Below, in pieces: positions 6,623-6,746 of a stretch of DNA of 6,746 nt. The DNA comes from Alphaproteobacteria bacterium (GTDB lineage Bacteria; Pseudomonadota; Alphaproteobacteria; Rhodobacterales; Rhodobacteraceae). How positions within the stretch are numbered: the stretch's first letter is position 1; every line of letters starts with the position of its first letter. The DNA is taken from assembly GCA_030830465.1 (NCBI GenBank), contig JAURMY010000416.1, positions 1 through 6,746 of the forward strand, written 5' to 3'. The notes beneath the pieces were generated by a model. The model saw only the letters and a list, made by a program, of their open reading frames with translations. It was not told the DNA's origin and searched no databases. The position numbers and the translations under genes are program-made.

Positions 6623-6746
6623 CTAGCTGAACCTGTTGTTGCGCGGAAAACCATAGGGCGGGCGCTTGCCGACGCCCGCGCGTTTGCCCAGCCAGTCGGT
6701 CATGTCGGGCTCGGTGCGGGTCTTGCCGCCGCCCATCGGCCAGCTA
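6623..6746 (-). CDS. C-terminal end of an unidentified protein (partial)
   Basis: The minus strand is open from the window edge (position 6746 is the last base of a codon) for 40 codons to a TAG at 6625-6623. The peptide starts SWPMGGGKTR and ends GFPRNNRFS. It is rich in Gly, Arg, Lys and Pro, contains MTDWLGKRAGVGKRPPYG, and looks like a basic, probably exposed tail. Codon use (CGC, GGC, CCG, GTC) matches the genes beside it, which supports real coding. The start and main domain lie outside the window and I do not recognise the family from this tail. It runs in the same direction as the DUF898 gene, 79 bp upstream, so the two could share a transcript. Confidence 0.7.
   Translation of the reverse strand, partial: SWPMGGGKTRTEPDMTDWLGKRAGVGKRPPYGFPRNNRFS

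Noticed and set aside
6544..6654. N-terminal extension of the DUF898 protein from ATG 6654
   Set aside because: The extra 37 residues overlap the coding end of the upstream gene by 32 bases, contain nothing typical of DUF898, and place the family core unusually far from the start.

Overview
The window looks like chromosomal housekeeping DNA from an alphaproteobacterium, most likely of the Rhodobacterales/Rhodobacteraceae. The basis is a moderately GC-rich composition, codon use that largely avoids TTA, CTA and TCA, an EF-Tu that to my eye matches that group (KPHCN before the P-loop, NKVD instead of NKCD), and an EF-Tu gene lying upstream of what looks like tRNA-Trp. In that group tRNA-Trp commonly leads into secE-nusG. 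No database search was possible, so the taxon is an inference.

Every gene I can support is on the minus strand, so transcription runs from high to low coordinates. In that order: the last 40 codons of an unidentified gene (6746-6623); a DUF898/YjgN-type polytopic membrane protein (6543-5347); a membrane-anchored M48 zinc metalloprotease whose ATG overlaps the DUF898 stop (5350-4214); a small lipoprotein of unknown function (4116-3556); tuf, encoding EF-Tu (3456-2281), closed by a strong intrinsic terminator (2258-2228); a ZntB/CorA-type metal transporter (2173-1202); an NAD(P)-dependent extended SDR reductase/epimerase (1126-80); and the first 21 nt of a tRNA, probably tRNA-Trp (21-1).

Functionally there are three blocks. 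The DUF898 and M48 genes form a translationally coupled envelope pair. The lipoprotein and tuf each have a candidate sigma70-like promoter with 17-bp spacing, and the tuf promoter overlaps a short perfect palindrome. After the tuf terminator come zntB, the SDR gene and the tRNA, with no recognisable terminator between the last two, so read-through into the tRNA and whatever follows is possible.

I found no mobile element, CRISPR array, prophage trace or defence system. The least explained parts are the DUF898-M48 pair, the orphan lipoprotein and the palindrome over the tuf -35 box. No gap between genes exceeds 100 bp.
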